Part shown: positions 1 through 10,690 of the stretch, piece after piece
Numbering within the stretch: the stretch's first letter is position 1
Layout: each line of letters starts with the position of its first letter
Origin: Heterohyrax brucei
Lineage: Eukaryota > Chordata > Mammalia > Hyracoidea > Procaviidae
Length of the DNA stretch: 64,000 nucleotides
Direction: 5' to 3'
Assembly: GCA_028571685.1 (NCBI GenBank)
Contig: CM053142.1
Coordinates: forward strand, 67,915,296-67,979,295
The notes under the pieces: generated by a model
The model's database searches: none
What the model was told of the DNA's origin: nothing
Seen by the model: only the letters and a program-made list of their open reading frames with translations
Position numbers and translations under genes: made by a program

Positions 1-22
1 CCACTATACCACCAGAATTTCC
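1..22 (-). repeat. AfroSINE head fragment cut by window edge
   Basis: The first 22 bases are the reverse complement of the AfroSINE 5' head (the 'ccctggtgg-agtgg' box). The rest of the element lies outside the window. An A-rich stretch follows at 23-63. Confidence 0.75.
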
Positions 23-446
23 ACTGAAAACAACAAAAACAAAAAATTTTTTAAGGGAAAAAAAAGGGGGAAACGAGGAAATCGCCAGGTCAGGAGCAGA
101 TTCGTTAGACTAAAGAGGTTGAATCTTGCTGTTAGGTAGGAGGGAGAAGGGAAGGAGCCAAGTGAAACTGAAGAGACCATCGAAAGGTAGGAGGGATGAC
201 TGCTGAAGCCAGTTCCTAGAGGGTGTGGGAAGCATTGGCGTCCACAGAGGAGGAGTCAGAGGTGCCATGGGAGCACTGAGAAAGAACTAGTGGCTTCAGT
301 CTTCTAAGTCAGGGACTGAAGTCTTCTCTGAATCTAGACATTGTTGACAGAACTTGAATTGAATAACTAACATGGAGCAGATGATACCTGTTAAGAAGAA
401 GTATATGAAAAAATTATCTATGGTACTCTTTGTCCATTCATTGTAG

Positions 447-545
447 GTGATTAAGGAGATCCAGAAGTTTTACAAGGACACCTACGAAAAGCTAAAAGGA
501 AAAGATGAGCCCCAGCGGGAGACACTGAAAGCCATCCACTATGCG
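447..545 (+). CDS. CD9: CD9 tetraspanin, large extracellular loop exon (first of four visible)
   Basis: This 33-codon exon begins [16 protein letters not shown] and ends KAIHYA, a near match to residues 117-149 of the 228-residue human CD9. It forms the first helices of the large extracellular loop (LEL), the partner-binding part of this four-pass membrane protein, which organises tetraspanin microdomains and acts in cell adhesion, motility and sperm-egg fusion (known for the family). It is bounded by an AG acceptor at 445-446 and a GT donor at 546-547, both in phase 0. In human exon numbering it is probably exon 5. Earlier exons (start codon, TM1-TM3, small loop) are upstream of the window, so no start can be chosen. 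No frameshift is visible. Confidence 0.96.
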
Positions 546-669
546 GTATGATTCCAGCCCTTTCCCTGACCCTTCTTCAGAACACATTTGCACACAGGTG
601 CCAGACCGGTTTTTAATCATCTTTTTATTTTATTTCTTCTCACCCTTATCCCTGTCCCTCTTTCTGCAG

Positions 670-759
670 TTGGACTGCTGTGGTATGTATGGAGGTGCAG
701 AACAATTTATTGTGGACATTTGCCCCAAAAAGGAGCTGATCGCAACCATCACAATAAAG
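670..759 (+). CDS. CD9: CD9 tetraspanin, CCG-motif exon
   Basis: Thirty codons starting LDCCG and ending TITIK. They carry the tetraspanin signature CCG (Cys152-Cys153-Gly154 by human numbering) and a third LEL cysteine in DICPKK (Cys167). These pair in the disulphides that fold the LEL variable head. The acceptor AG is at 668-669 after a pyrimidine tract and the donor GT at 760-761; the upstream intron is only 124 bp. The CCG and C-P-K-K anchors match human, but the head between them differs: MYGGAEQFIV here versus LAGGVEQFIS in human, and ELIATITIK versus DVLETFTVK. That is the part of tetraspanins that normally diverges fastest. Confidence 0.96.
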
Positions 760-1453
760 GTGAACTTCAGAAGAAGACTCTGGGGCCTGGTCCACTTGTG
801 CTGGACTAATCCTACAAGGGTGTTTGGAAAATCAGCCATCTCTTTCTAGGATGACAGGTGTCCAGGCACTTCCCAGAGATTTCTCCCAGCTGTGAAAGAG
901 GCCTAGGTTGGCCGTCTCATTTCTCTTCTACTCTGGGCCTCTCTTCCCTCGAGCACAGTAAAACAAAGGCCAGGCGAGGGAAAGAGCAAAGCATTCTAGC
1001 TCCCAAATGGGCTTTGACACCTGGGATTTCCTACTGCTGACCCAGCTTTTGATCCCCAAACCCTCATTCTATTGAGGACAGATCTGTGAGTTCTTGCTGT
1101 AGTAATGGCCTGATGCTACTTTTCCAACTTTGTAAATGGTTTATGAATGTTATAGCTAGATCTAAGTCCAAGCTCTGGAATAGGAAGCAACCCTACAAAC
1201 AGATCATAAAGAGACCCCAAAGCAGAGGCTCAACGTTCTTCTTTCTCTGGTTTCCTACTCCAGTTTTAGGGGTCCACCTCTCTTGGTTTGCCCTTCCATC
1301 CACCAGCCAAGACATCTCTTCTCCCTGCCTCCTGTCCCCACCCATTCCCTGGGATCACCAGTGTTCCTGCATGAAGTGGGTGCTATGGGAGGGAGAGGGA
1401 GGTGCACCTAGAGCTGGGATGGCGTGTGACCAGCTCTTGCTTTGCTTCTCTAG
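760..1453 (+). other. CD9: CD9 intron
   Basis: Phase-0 intron between the CCG exon and the TM4 exon. A pyrimidine-rich tract precedes the acceptor. I recognise no repeat or RNA gene in it. Confidence 0.85.
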
Positions 1454-1537
1454 TCTTGCCCTGAGGCCATCGACGAGGTCTTCACCAACAAGTTCCACAT
1501 CATTGGCGCAGTGGGCATCGGGATCGCCGTGGTGATG
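1454..1537 (+). CDS. CD9: CD9 tetraspanin, end of extracellular loop and start of TM4
   Basis: Twenty-eight codons, [15 protein letters not shown] then [13 protein letters not shown]. The cysteine is the fourth conserved LEL cysteine (Cys181). The second half is the outer part of the fourth transmembrane helix, identical to human CD9 as I remember it. AG acceptor at 1452-1453 and GTGAGT donor at 1538. Longer open frames running through this exon into the introns are read-through and not separate genes. Confidence 0.96.
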
Positions 1538-2657
1538 GTGAGTACAGGGAGCCTCCAAGGAGAGAATGGGGCTCCTGCGGATTGCCATTTACCAAAGCTC
1601 ATGCCGTGTGCTTGGCACTGTTGTAAGTGCAGGGCGCCCATCAGCTAATCTAGTCCTCACAGTCTCTACAAGGTAGGTACTGTTACATTCTGCAAACCAG
1701 GAACTGACAGACAGAGAGTGCAAGTAAGTTGATCAAAGTCTCTCCGTTCATTAACGGAGTATCCAGGATTTGAACTCCAGTGTGTCTCCAGAAACCATTA
1801 AGGTAAAGTGATACCAGAGCTACTGGCCTATGGATCACACTTTGAATAACAAGGAGGTAGATCACCCAGACCTGTTACCTAGTCTGGGAAAATCTTCAGA
1901 ATGTGTTCTCATATCTGCTTTTCTTTTCCTCAAGAAAATGGTTGAGTAGAAGCTTCATGAATTGGCATTGTTATACCTCCCCTATAGTCTGAAAGGCATC
2001 CAGAGATGGCCAGTAAGAAGAGAAGACAGAAAGCGTTAAATAACCCACTCCTGCTAATCAGCCTCTGGGAATCATCCAGGGCCAATCAAGTTCCCTGGTG
2101 TCCTCTTACCTCCCTATAATAGAGATGAGAAACTCACAGGGGACACAGCCCTCAGGTAGGATGCCTGACTTACCAAAAAACCTAGAATCTTCACCACCCC
2201 TTCTCTGTCTCCAGTGAGACTGCCTCCAAAGAGAGAATTGCCTCCGTTCTCACTGGTTATTTACACCTCCATATCTGCATTCAGAAAACAGCTTGAAGCA
2301 ACTTTCAGTGAAAGACATAACAGCATCTGTTAAAGTAGAATATAAACACACACACCCCCCTCTCCAAAAAAGAAGAAGCAAAAGTGTGGACTGTTGGTAT
2401 ATTTCAAAGGACACCATTAAATTTATCTCCGGGTTTATGCAGCTTCCAGTAGCAAATGACTGCTGGCTCAGACTCCCACAAGCCCAGCAGCCCTTCCTGT
2501 TATCTAACCTACGTCTCTTCTGCTGCAGTGCCCTTTAAGTTGTTTGGCCTTGCGGACAGCATTCCCCTGGTTGTCTTTTGTCTTAGGCTGAATGACTTAT
2601 GTTTCTCCCTTCCCCTGACCTTCCTTTGAGACACAGCCTCCCTGTCCTGTCTTCCAG
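1538..2657 (+). other. CD9: CD9 last intron
   Basis: Phase-0 intron of 1,120 bases. It contains an old MIR at about 1590-1795; otherwise nothing recognised. Confidence 0.85.
1590..1795 (+). repeat. MIR SINE in the last CD9 intron
   Basis: Shows the MIR order: 'gtgcttggcactg' core, 'gtcctcacag', 'aaggtaggtactgtta', an altered 'gaggaactgaca' box and 'gatttgaactccagtg'. Old and diverged, so pre-afrotherian. Confidence 0.7.
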
Positions 2658-2723
2658 ATATTCGGCATGATCTTCAGCATGATCTTGTGCTGTGCCATCC
2701 GCAGGAATCGGGAGATGGTCTAG
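2658..2723 (+). CDS. CD9: CD9 tetraspanin, last coding exon
   Basis: Twenty-one codons plus [15 protein letters not shown] then AIRRNREMV. This completes TM4 and the short cytoplasmic tail. The CC pair (Cys218-Cys219) is a known palmitoylation site, and the tail ending REMV matches human CD9. AG acceptor at 2656-2657. Together the four exons give 112 residues, exactly the length from residue 117 to the human C-terminus, so no indel is needed. The gene looks intact in the visible part. Confidence 0.97.
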   Translation: MFGMIFSMILCCAIRRNREMV

Positions 2724-2870
2724 AGTCACTTCCAGTGCCGAGCAGGAAAGTTTGCCCCTGCAGAGTTTTTTTGTTTTTGTTTTTGCTACTAACTTTAGTA
2801 TTCATTCTGCATTTCTACGCAAAAAGTTATTCCACGTTGTCTTTGTAATAAACTTTATTTGATATGGGCA
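2724..2870 (+). other. CD9: CD9 3' UTR
   Basis: Short 3' untranslated region from the TAG to just past the polyadenylation signal. It holds a T-rich run (about 2767-2786). The exact cleavage point is inferred as 10-25 bases after the signal. Confidence 0.85.
2847..2852 (+). promoter_or_regulatory. CD9: Polyadenylation signal of CD9
   Basis: Canonical AATAAA 124 bases after the stop codon, in the context 'gtaataaactttattt', followed by T-rich downstream sequence. Confidence 0.85.
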
Positions 2871-3414
2871 TTTATAGTTGAGGCATATAGGGGTTTGCTT
2901 TGCTTTCATTCATTTTTGTTCCTTTTTTTATTATTATTGTCTGTTTTTGCTTGTTATGTTAAGCAGAAGTCCTGCAATGAAAGGTACTATATATGCTTAG
3001 ACTCTAGACAAAAGATATTGTATATAAAGAGAATTTTTTTTGTCATTAAATAGATAAAAATATCTATCATCTTTAATCAGGTTGTAACTTATGTTGAAGA
3101 CAATTTGGTACATAATAAAAAATTATGACAATATCCTACAGTTTTTTGAAATGGCATTGGTCTTACATCTCGTGCTGTTTTCCTGGTGACTGAAGTCTTT
3201 TTATACACATGTGGGTGGTCTATAGAGAATGTAATTCTACATGAACTTTCCTGCCACTGTTTTCTTCTCAGGAAGCTGATGTAAGAGAATGGAGCAGTGG
3301 GGGTCATCTCAAGGAATGATACTTCATTTTTGTGTAAAATCATTTATTTTTTCAACTGCCTTGCAACTACTGTTTGCTTTAATGTCTTCCTTTATGTGCA
3401 AGAGAGTTTAGGAG

Positions 3415-3545
3415 GCTGACCTCCCTGATTTACTAATGAAGAAATTGAGAAATGGAGAGATTAAGGGAGTTGGATCTAAGGACACACAATTGTTAATAGA
3501 AGAGACAAAACTGGAGCCTAGTCTCTGGAGCCCATCATTCAACAG
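3415..3545 (+). repeat. MIR-like fragment
   Basis: 'tttactaatgaagaaattgag', 'gagattaagggagtt' and a run toward 'ctggagcctagtctctgg' follow the MIR core order. Weak because of divergence. Confidence 0.5.
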
Positions 3546-3633
3546 TGTGCTATATCCTGGGGACGCAACAGTGTGCAGGAAGAAGTTCCATCTGGGCAGG
3601 ACTTTGTTTCACCTACTGTCATCAGCGTACTAT

Positions 3634-3787
3634 AAACCCTGGCAATGTAGTGGTTAAGTGCTACTAACCAAAGGTCAGTAGTTCAAATCCACCAGGCCCT
3701 CCTTGGAAACTGTGGGGCAGTTCTACTCTATCTTACAGGGTCACTGTGAGTCAGAGTCAACTCAGTGGCAGCACGTTTAGTTCTTTT
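3634..3787 (+). repeat. AfroSINE
   Basis: Full head-to-tail copy: 'aaccctggcaatgtagtggttaa' head, B-box-like 'gttcaaatccacc', 'ccttggaaactg' and the 'cactgtgagtcagagtcaactc' tail, slightly shortened in the head. Confidence 0.9.
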
Positions 3788-3800
3788 TTTTAATAATCCC

Positions 3801-3958
3801 AGCACAGCCTTGGTGGCACAGTGGTTAAGAGCTCAGCTGCTTAAAAGAAGTTAGTTCCAGTCCACCAGCAGTTCTTGGAAACCTTGTGGGGCAGTTCTAC
3901 TTGGTCCTATAAGGTCACTACCTGTCAGAATAGACTTGATGACAGCCAGCTGGCGATA
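3801..3958 (+). repeat. AfroSINE, same orientation as its neighbour
   Basis: Starts 'agccttggtggcacagtgg' and ends near 'gatgacagcc'. It lies about 15 bases after the previous copy, separated by a T-rich stretch that is probably the tail of the first. Confidence 0.88.
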
Positions 3959-5128
3959 CCCCGGCACCTAGAACCTAGTGTCTGGCACATAGTAGGTGTT
4001 CAGTTAGTAGTTGTTGGAATGAAGAAATCTGTATCCACTGGGGTTTAGTCAGAGAAGGAGAACGACTAAGTTAGATAAATTCAAAGGGATTTGACCTTAA
4101 AATCATCAGTTCTTTATAAAAAGCAGTCTTCATAGGACTATCATTTTGTGCCTGGTGCTGGAACTTGAAGCCCGCAGGGCAGACAGTTAGGAAGGGAGCA
4201 TAGATGTAAAGCTGAGGGAAGCAAGAACAAGCTGAGGCCATTAGGGCAGACAAGTCTGTATCTGTTCTTGTTGGCCTCTGCCTTGGTGTGTGGGTTCTAC
4301 AGAGGCTGGGCCCTTCCTAATGAAGCAAAACACACATGTCTCCAAAGTTGGAGAAGCTAAGCTGGATAAGGGACAATTTGTGTGAGCTACAAAATGCTGC
4401 TTCGTTTTCACCCTCCAGGCCTCCCACAATAATCTTCTTGTGCTTCCCCCCCCTAACTGGAAACAGAGAGGAGAATTCTGGGAAGAACAGTTCAACTGAA
4501 CCAACTAGATTACAAAGTCACCACAGTGTGGGAGATGAGTTCCTGCTTCCAATGTCTGTAATCTAGTGGGCCATTCAGAGAATGAAGCAGGCAATTACAA
4601 CGGTGAGGTAAACACTGAGAGAAGCATACAGCCCTAAGAAACCTATTTTTATTTTCTACTCCTTGATTCAATTTGGATTCTTTCATAACATTGAAAAACA
4701 GAAAGAATGAAAATAGCGCTGAATGCCAATATATGAAACAAAAGAGTCAGGCAGGCAGGGTTAACATCCATGATATGGATACTCTGTGACCCCAGGTTCC
4801 TTTTTTAATTTGAGCCTTTGAGGATGAACTAGTTCAGCTGTGGAAATAACAAGTCAGCCATTCATTGTAACATGATGGATAAGAGTGGATGGACTGTCTT
4901 AAGGCTTCACAATTCCTGGTTATAATGCCCACCCAGCTTAAGAGTGCAGCTATTTCTAGGAAGAGCCAGGCCTTGTACATTCTTTCCACTCTGCCTCTTG
5001 GCTGAAGTGAGTGGAGTTAGTTATATAAGAAGGAAATAGCCCCCAAAAACCCAAACCCACTGCTATTTCAATATTCAGCAACACTTCATTATATCCTGAG
5101 GAATCAATTAAAAATGCAGATAGCATCT
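3959..5128. other. Intergenic sequence without recognised features
   Basis: No gene, RNA gene or clear repeat seen. The stretch at 3960-4020 has an MIR-like phrase ('tctggcacatagtaggtgttcagt'), too short to delimit. Confidence 0.6.
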
Positions 5129-5129
5129 G

Positions 5130-5815
5130 TGCTAGGCTGGATTGTCTAGAGAAGTAAAACCAGTGAAGCGTGTATACAGAGATTTATATCAAGGAGATGG
5201 AGATGGTTTACGAGGTTGCAGAGGCTGGACAGTCACACATTTGTTGGTCAGGCTAGAGGCTTCTGCTGATTCAAATATTGCTGGCCAAACCAAACCCACT
5301 GCTACTGAGTCCATTCCAACTCAGAGCAACCCTGTAAAATGAGTAGAACTGTCCCATAGTTTCCAAGGAACACCTGGCAGACTTGAATTGCTGATGTTTT
5401 GGTTAGCAGATGTAGCACTTAAACACTACACCACCAGGAGTTCCACTTAAGAAGTTAGGTAGCAGGCTTCTGGCTCACAGGTTGCCAAGGGTGATGAATC
5501 CCAAGAGCAGCAGGTAAGCTACTAGCTCAGGTTCCAAGAACTACATCAGATGAGGATCCAGAGTGAGCAAAAGCCATCAAGCCTTGCCAGAAAAAGCATG
5601 TATATTGGATGCAGACCACATACCCAAGGAAAATCACTTTCAGCTGATTGACTGCTCATTGCAGATCTCATCATGAAGGTGATTACATTTTATCAGAGAT
5701 CATTGTGGAGGCAATTACATTAGCTAGCTGCCAAACTGTATCATAAGGGCCAAAACACAACCTTAACCATCACAGTTGCATTCCAAGAGCCGAGAGACAA
5801 CATTAACCATCACAA
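5130..5815 (-). mobile_element. ERVL/MLT2-type solitary LTR, split by a SINE
   Basis: Reads in reverse as an LTR opening near 'tgtgatggttaa' (right end, 'ttaaccatcaca') and closing in 'ctctagacaatcc..' (left end, 'ctagagaagtaaaacca'). The same family recurs at 44183-44735 (-) and 59540-60080 (+). Inserted AfroSINE at 5287-5444. Solitary LTR only; no internal retroviral genes. Confidence 0.6.
5287..5444 (-). repeat. AfroSINE inserted in an LTR
   Basis: Complete reverse-strand copy from 'aaaccaaacccactg' to 'caccaccaggagttcc'. It interrupts the LTR, so it is younger than the LTR. Confidence 0.9.
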
Positions 5816-6417
5816 TATCTTATCCCAAGAGTGCAAATACAGCAGAGCCTTAGGAAGCTTCTGCAACCATAGGTTAGAAAGCCTGAACCTCTTGACATCT
5901 GCTTGCTGTATTTTGCTTTCCAAAGGGGTTACAAAGAGATCATCTCCTATTTTAATTTTTAGAAGAAACAGTGTGACCCAGTTTCAGTCAAACCAGTCCA
6001 GTCAACTGACAGGTGGGGTGGCCATGGGGGAACACAGGTAGTAACGACTCAGCCACTTTCTGGCCTGTGTATGGGACCTGTACAAGAAGAGATCAGTGAG
6101 AGCTGGCAGACACCCCAAAAGGAGCTAACTCATCCACACTGCCCTGAGGGTCTACCAGCTTTCCTGATGTGTACTTTAGATCCCAGTAGTTTTGCAGTTA
6201 CGGGGACACCAATACAACCTGCAGCTCTCAGGACCTGAAGATCTTTTGGAGCCAAGGCCTTCAGGGAATTTTGGGTCACAGGCAACAGGCTGCCAATACC
6301 AACAATAGCTGTGGGTTCAGAAAGCATCTCCTTCAATGAAAGAACAAGCAGTAGGCATCTTGGCCTCTTGGCTCAACCTACAAGCAGATCCAGGAATTCA
6401 GTTTGAGTAGGGATAGC

Positions 6418-6566
6418 TGTGTGGTAGTGTGGTGTTAAGAGCTAGGCTGCTAACCAAAAGGTTGGTAGTTTGAATGCACCAGTCACTCCTTGGAAGTCCT
6501 ATGGGCAGTTGGACTCTGTCCTGTGGGGTCACTATGAGTCAGAATCAACTTGACAGTAGGTTAGTT
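6418..6566 (+). repeat. AfroSINE abutting an RTE 3' end
   Basis: Head weakly kept ('gtggtagtgtggtgttaagagc'), then 'taaccaaaaggttgg', 'ccttggaagtcctatggg', and tail 'cactatgagtcagaatcaac'. It runs directly into the reverse RTE 3' terminus at 6567. Confidence 0.85.
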
Positions 6567-7939
6567 GTGGTGTTGTTGTTAGGTGCCATAGAATTGTCTC
6601 CAACTCACAGTGATCCTGTGTACAACAAAACAAAACATTACCCCATCCTGTGCCATCTTCAAAATCTTGTTACACTTGACTCGTTGCAGCCACTGTGTCA
6701 CTCCTTCTCGTGGAGGGTCTTCCTTTTTTGTTGCTGACCGTCTTCCTTCTCCAGGAACTGATCCCTCCTGATGATATGTCCAAAGTATGTGAGACTCAGT
6801 CTTGCCATCTTTCTAAGGAGCAATCTGCTTGTACTTCTTCCAAGACAGATTTGTTCTTTTGGCAATCTGTGGAATATACAGTATTCTTTGCCAACACCAT
6901 AATTTTTTTTAAAAAACGGCATCAGTTCTTCTGTCTTCCTTATTCATCATCCAGCTTTTGCATGCATATGAGGTGATTGAAACACCACGGCACACCTATC
7001 TTCAAAGTGATGATATCTTTGCTTTTTAACACTTCAAAGAGGTCTTTTGCAGCTAATTTGCCCAATGCACTGTGCCTTTGGTTTCTTAACTTCTGTTACC
7101 ATGGGCATTGATTGCAGATCCAAGTAAAATGAAACCCTTAATCTTTAGTCCTTTCTCTGTTTACCATGATGTTGCACATTGATACAGCTGTTAGGATTTG
7201 GGTTTTGTTTATGTTGATGTGTAATCCATACTGAAGGCTGTGGTCTTTGATCTTCTTCAAGTCCTCTTCACTTTCAGAAAGCAAGATTGTGTTATCTGCA
7301 TAACACAGGTTGTTAGTGTGTCTTCCTCCACTCCTGATGCCCCATTCTTCACCTAGTCTGGCTTCTCCTTATTTGCTTAGCATACAAATAGAATAAGCAG
7401 AGTGAAAGTATACAACTCCAACACACACCTTTCCTAACTTGAAACCACACAGCATTCCTCTATTCTGCTCAAGTAACTGACTGCCTCTTGATCTATGTAA
7501 CGATTCCTCATGAGCACAATTAAGTGTTCTGGAATTACCATCCTCTGCAATGTTATCCGTATTTAGTCATGATCCACACAATCGAATGCCTTTGCATAGT
7601 CGATAAAACACAAGTAAACACCTTTCTGGTATTCTTTGCTTAGAGACAGATAAGGATCTATCTGACATCAGCAGTAACATCTCTTGTCCCATGTCCTCTC
7701 CTGAATCCAGCTTGAATTTCTGGCAATGCCCTGCCACAGACATTTTTTAATATCTATAGGAAAAATTTATTGGTGTGTGATATTAGTGGCATTGTTTGAT
7801 AAGATCCACATTCAGCTGGATCATCTTTCTTTGGAATAGACATAAATATGAATCTCTTACAGTTGGTTAGCTGAGTAGCTGTCTACCAAACTTCTTGTCA
7901 TGGACGAGTGAGAATTTCCAGGGCAATGTCCACTTGTTG
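6567..7939 (-). mobile_element. RTE-class LINE, 3' part (outer layer of nest)
   Basis: Reverse-strand LINE of the afrotherian RTE (BovB-related) type. The 3' end 'ttgttgttaggtgcc' is the RTE terminus that AfroSINEs also carry. On the minus strand it encodes reverse transcriptase C-terminal phrases such as LTYFGHIIRRDQ and further 5' the RT core (about 7480-7620), broken by frameshifts and stops. It stops at 7939 in 'cttgttg' because another RTE is inserted there; it resumes at 10691. Confidence 0.85.
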
Positions 7940-10690
7940 GTAATTACTGGTGATTAGAATGCAAAAGTTGGAAACAGAAGGATGGAAGATATGCCCTTGG
8001 TGATAGAAATGATGCTGGAGATCACATGATAGAATTTTACAAGACCAACAATTTCTTCATGGCAAATACCTTTTTTCATCATCATAAATAGTGACTCTAC
8101 ATATGGACCTCACCAGACAGAACACACAGGAATCAAATCAACCACCGTTGTGGAAAGAGATGATGGGAAAGCTAAATATCATCAGAACAAGGTCAGGGGA
8201 CAATTGTGGAACAGACCATCAATTACTCATATGCAAGTTCAAATTGAAACTAAAGAAAATTAGACAAAGTCCACAAGAGCCAAAGTACGACCTTGAGGAT
8301 ATCTCACATGAGTTTAGAGACCATCTCAAGAATAGATTCGCTGTGTTGAACACTTGTGACTAGAGACCAGACAAGCTGTGGAATGATATTAAGGACAGCA
8401 TCCATGAAGAAAGCAAAAGGTCATTAAAAAGACAAGAAAGAAAGAAAAGACCAAAACAGATCTCAGAAAAGATTCTGAAACTTACCCTGGAACATCAAGT
8501 GGTTAAAGCAAAATGAAAAAATGATTAAGTAATAGAACTGAACAGAAGATTTCAAAGGACAGTTTAAGAGGACAAAGTCAAGAATTATAATACATGTGCA
8601 AAGGGTTGGAGATACAAAACCGAAAAAGAAGAGTATGCTCTGTATTTCTCAAATTGAAAAAACCTGAAGAAAAAATTCAGACCTCAAGTTGCAGTAGTGA
8701 AGGGTTCTACAGGGAAAATAGTGAAAGAAGATGGAAGGAATACACAGAGTCATTATACCAAAAAAAAGATTAATGTTCAACCATTTCAAGAGGTAGCATA
8801 TGATCAGGAACCAATGGTACTGAGGGTAGAAGTCAAAGCTACATTGAAGTCATTGGTGAGAAACAAGCCTCGATAAATAGATGGAACATCAGTTGTTTCA
8901 ATGAACAAATACAGTGCTGAAGTGCTCACTCATCGATGCCAAGAAATTTGGAAGACATCTGCATGGTTAACTGACTAGAAGAGATCCATATTTATGCCTA
9001 TTCCCAAGAAATGTGATCCAACCAAATGAGGAAATTATCAAATAAGGTCATTAACATCACATACATGTAAAATTTTATTTAAGATCATTTAAAAGCAACT
9101 GCAGGAATATCTTGACAGGGAATTGCACAAATTCAGGCCAGATTCAGAATAGGGTGTGGAACCAGGAATATCACTGCTGGCATCAGATGGATCTTTGCTG
9201 AAAGCAAAGAATATTAGGAATGACTATACAAAGGCATTGGACTGTGCAGATCATAACAAATTATGGATAACATTGCAGAGACCAGGAACATCAGAACTCT
9301 TAAGTGTGCTCATGAGGAATCTGTACATGGATAAAGAGGCAGTCATTTGAGCAGAACAAGGGGACGCTACATGGTTTAAAGTCAGGAAATGTTTGTGTCA
9401 GCGTCATATCCTTTCACTATATCTATTCAATCTGTATGCAGAGCTGACAATCCAAGAAGCTGAACTATATGAAGAAGAACAGGGTATCAGGATTGGAGAA
9501 ACACTCATTAGCCAAACCTGCATTATACAGATGATACAATCTTGTTCCCTGAAAGTGAAGAGGACTCGAAGCACTTACTGATAATGATCAAAGACTACAG
9601 CCTTCAGTATGAATTAGACCTCAACATAATGAAAACAAAAATCCTCTCAGCTGGACCAATAAGCAACATCATGAAGATTGAAAAATCAAGGATTTCATTT
9701 TACTGGGATCCATAATCAATGACCTTGACAGCAGCAGTCAAGAAATCAAAAGACACATTGCATCGGGCAAATCTGTTGCAAAAAATTTCTTTAAAGTGTT
9801 TAAAAGCAAAGATGTCACCTTCAAGACTTAGATGTGCCTAACTCAAGCCATGTTGTTTTCTTTTTTTGTTGTTTCAGTTTTTTCCTGAATTATGATTAAG
9901 TGGAAGTGTACAATCCAAACCAATTTTGCATGCCCGCCTATCTGCAGCTCCATCTGCTGTCCTCACCCTGTGACAGCACATTCCTCTTTTTTGCTTTATA
10001 CTTCTAGTATCCTCTTAATGAGCACCTGTCCCCTCCTCTTTACCCTCTCCCCTTCGATCTAGAAAGAAACCATTAGGACAGCCTGCTAAAAATGTATAAA
10101 ACCATAAAGTACACCCACCACATGCTCACACTGTATCCCTGAGTCCAGTCCATTCTTGTCTGAAGAGTTCACCTCAGTACTGGTTTCAGGTCAGGGCCAG
10201 CAGCAAGTCTAGGGGCCATGTTTCCAGAAGACCCTCCAGGCTAATACATGGCATTTTCAGTTTCATCATATGTATGAGAAAGCTGGACAATAAACTAGGA
10301 AGACAGAATAAGAATTGATGTCTTAGAATTGTTAATATTAAGAGACTACTGAATATACCATGGGCTTCCAAACGAACAAAGTCTGTCTTGAATGAAGTGC
10401 AACCAGAGTGCTTCTTAGAAGGAAGGATGGGGAGACTACATCTTACATACTTTTGACATGTTATGAGGAGGGATCAGTCCCTGGAGAAGGACATCATACT
10501 TGGTGGAACAGAGGGCCATCCAAAAAGAGGAAGACCCTCAATGAACTGGACTGACACAGTGGCTGAAACAATGGGCTTTAACGTAGCAACAATTGTGGCC
10601 ATGGCACAGGACCAGGTAGTGTTTCGTTCTGTTGTACATAGGATCAGTATGAGTAGGAAGCAACTCAGTGACACCTAACAACAACATCTG
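7940..10690 (+). mobile_element. RTE-class LINE, inserted copy (middle layer of nest)
   Basis: Plus-strand RTE. At about 7985-8095 it encodes the endonuclease-like YALGDRNDAGDHMIEFYKTN; then DNCGTDHQLLICKFKLKLKK (about 8200-8260), typical of the RTE endonuclease C-terminus. The RT follows, with LFNLYAELTIQEAELYEEEQG near 9425, where the YADD-like motif is decayed, and the terminus 'cacctaacaacaaca' near 10672-10686. Many stops and frameshifts make it non-functional. Flanked by 'cttgttg' (7933-7939) and 'tttgttg' (10691-10697), a likely target-site duplication inside the outer RTE. Interrupted at 9853-10240 by an L1 3' end. Confidence 0.85.
9853..10240 (-). mobile_element. L1 3' UTR fragment (inner layer of nest)
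   Basis: Begins 'ttatgattaagtggaagtg' and continues through 'ccagtccattcttgtctgaag', the reverse complement of the 3' end of the afrotherian L1 seen in sense at 22800-22985. It splits the RTE between 'caagccatg' (9850) and 'catggcattttcag' (10243). 5'-truncated copy. Confidence 0.8.

Noticed and set aside
541..849. 102-codon open frame overlapping a CD9 exon
   Set aside because: It is the CD9 exon at 670-759 extended into intron on both sides. The splice sites are clear.
1086..1535. 149-codon open frame ending in the CD9 TM4 exon
   Set aside because: It runs in a different frame from CD9 and mostly through intron; no homology.
8091..8363. 90-codon frame with good protein character
   Set aside because: It is the endonuclease C-terminal part of an RTE LINE, broken on both sides.
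6567..10690. Twin-priming inversion for this opposite-strand RTE pair
   Set aside because: The two segments cover overlapping parts of the element (both include the RT end and the 3' terminus), and the sense copy has its own target duplication. Two separate insertions explain it better.
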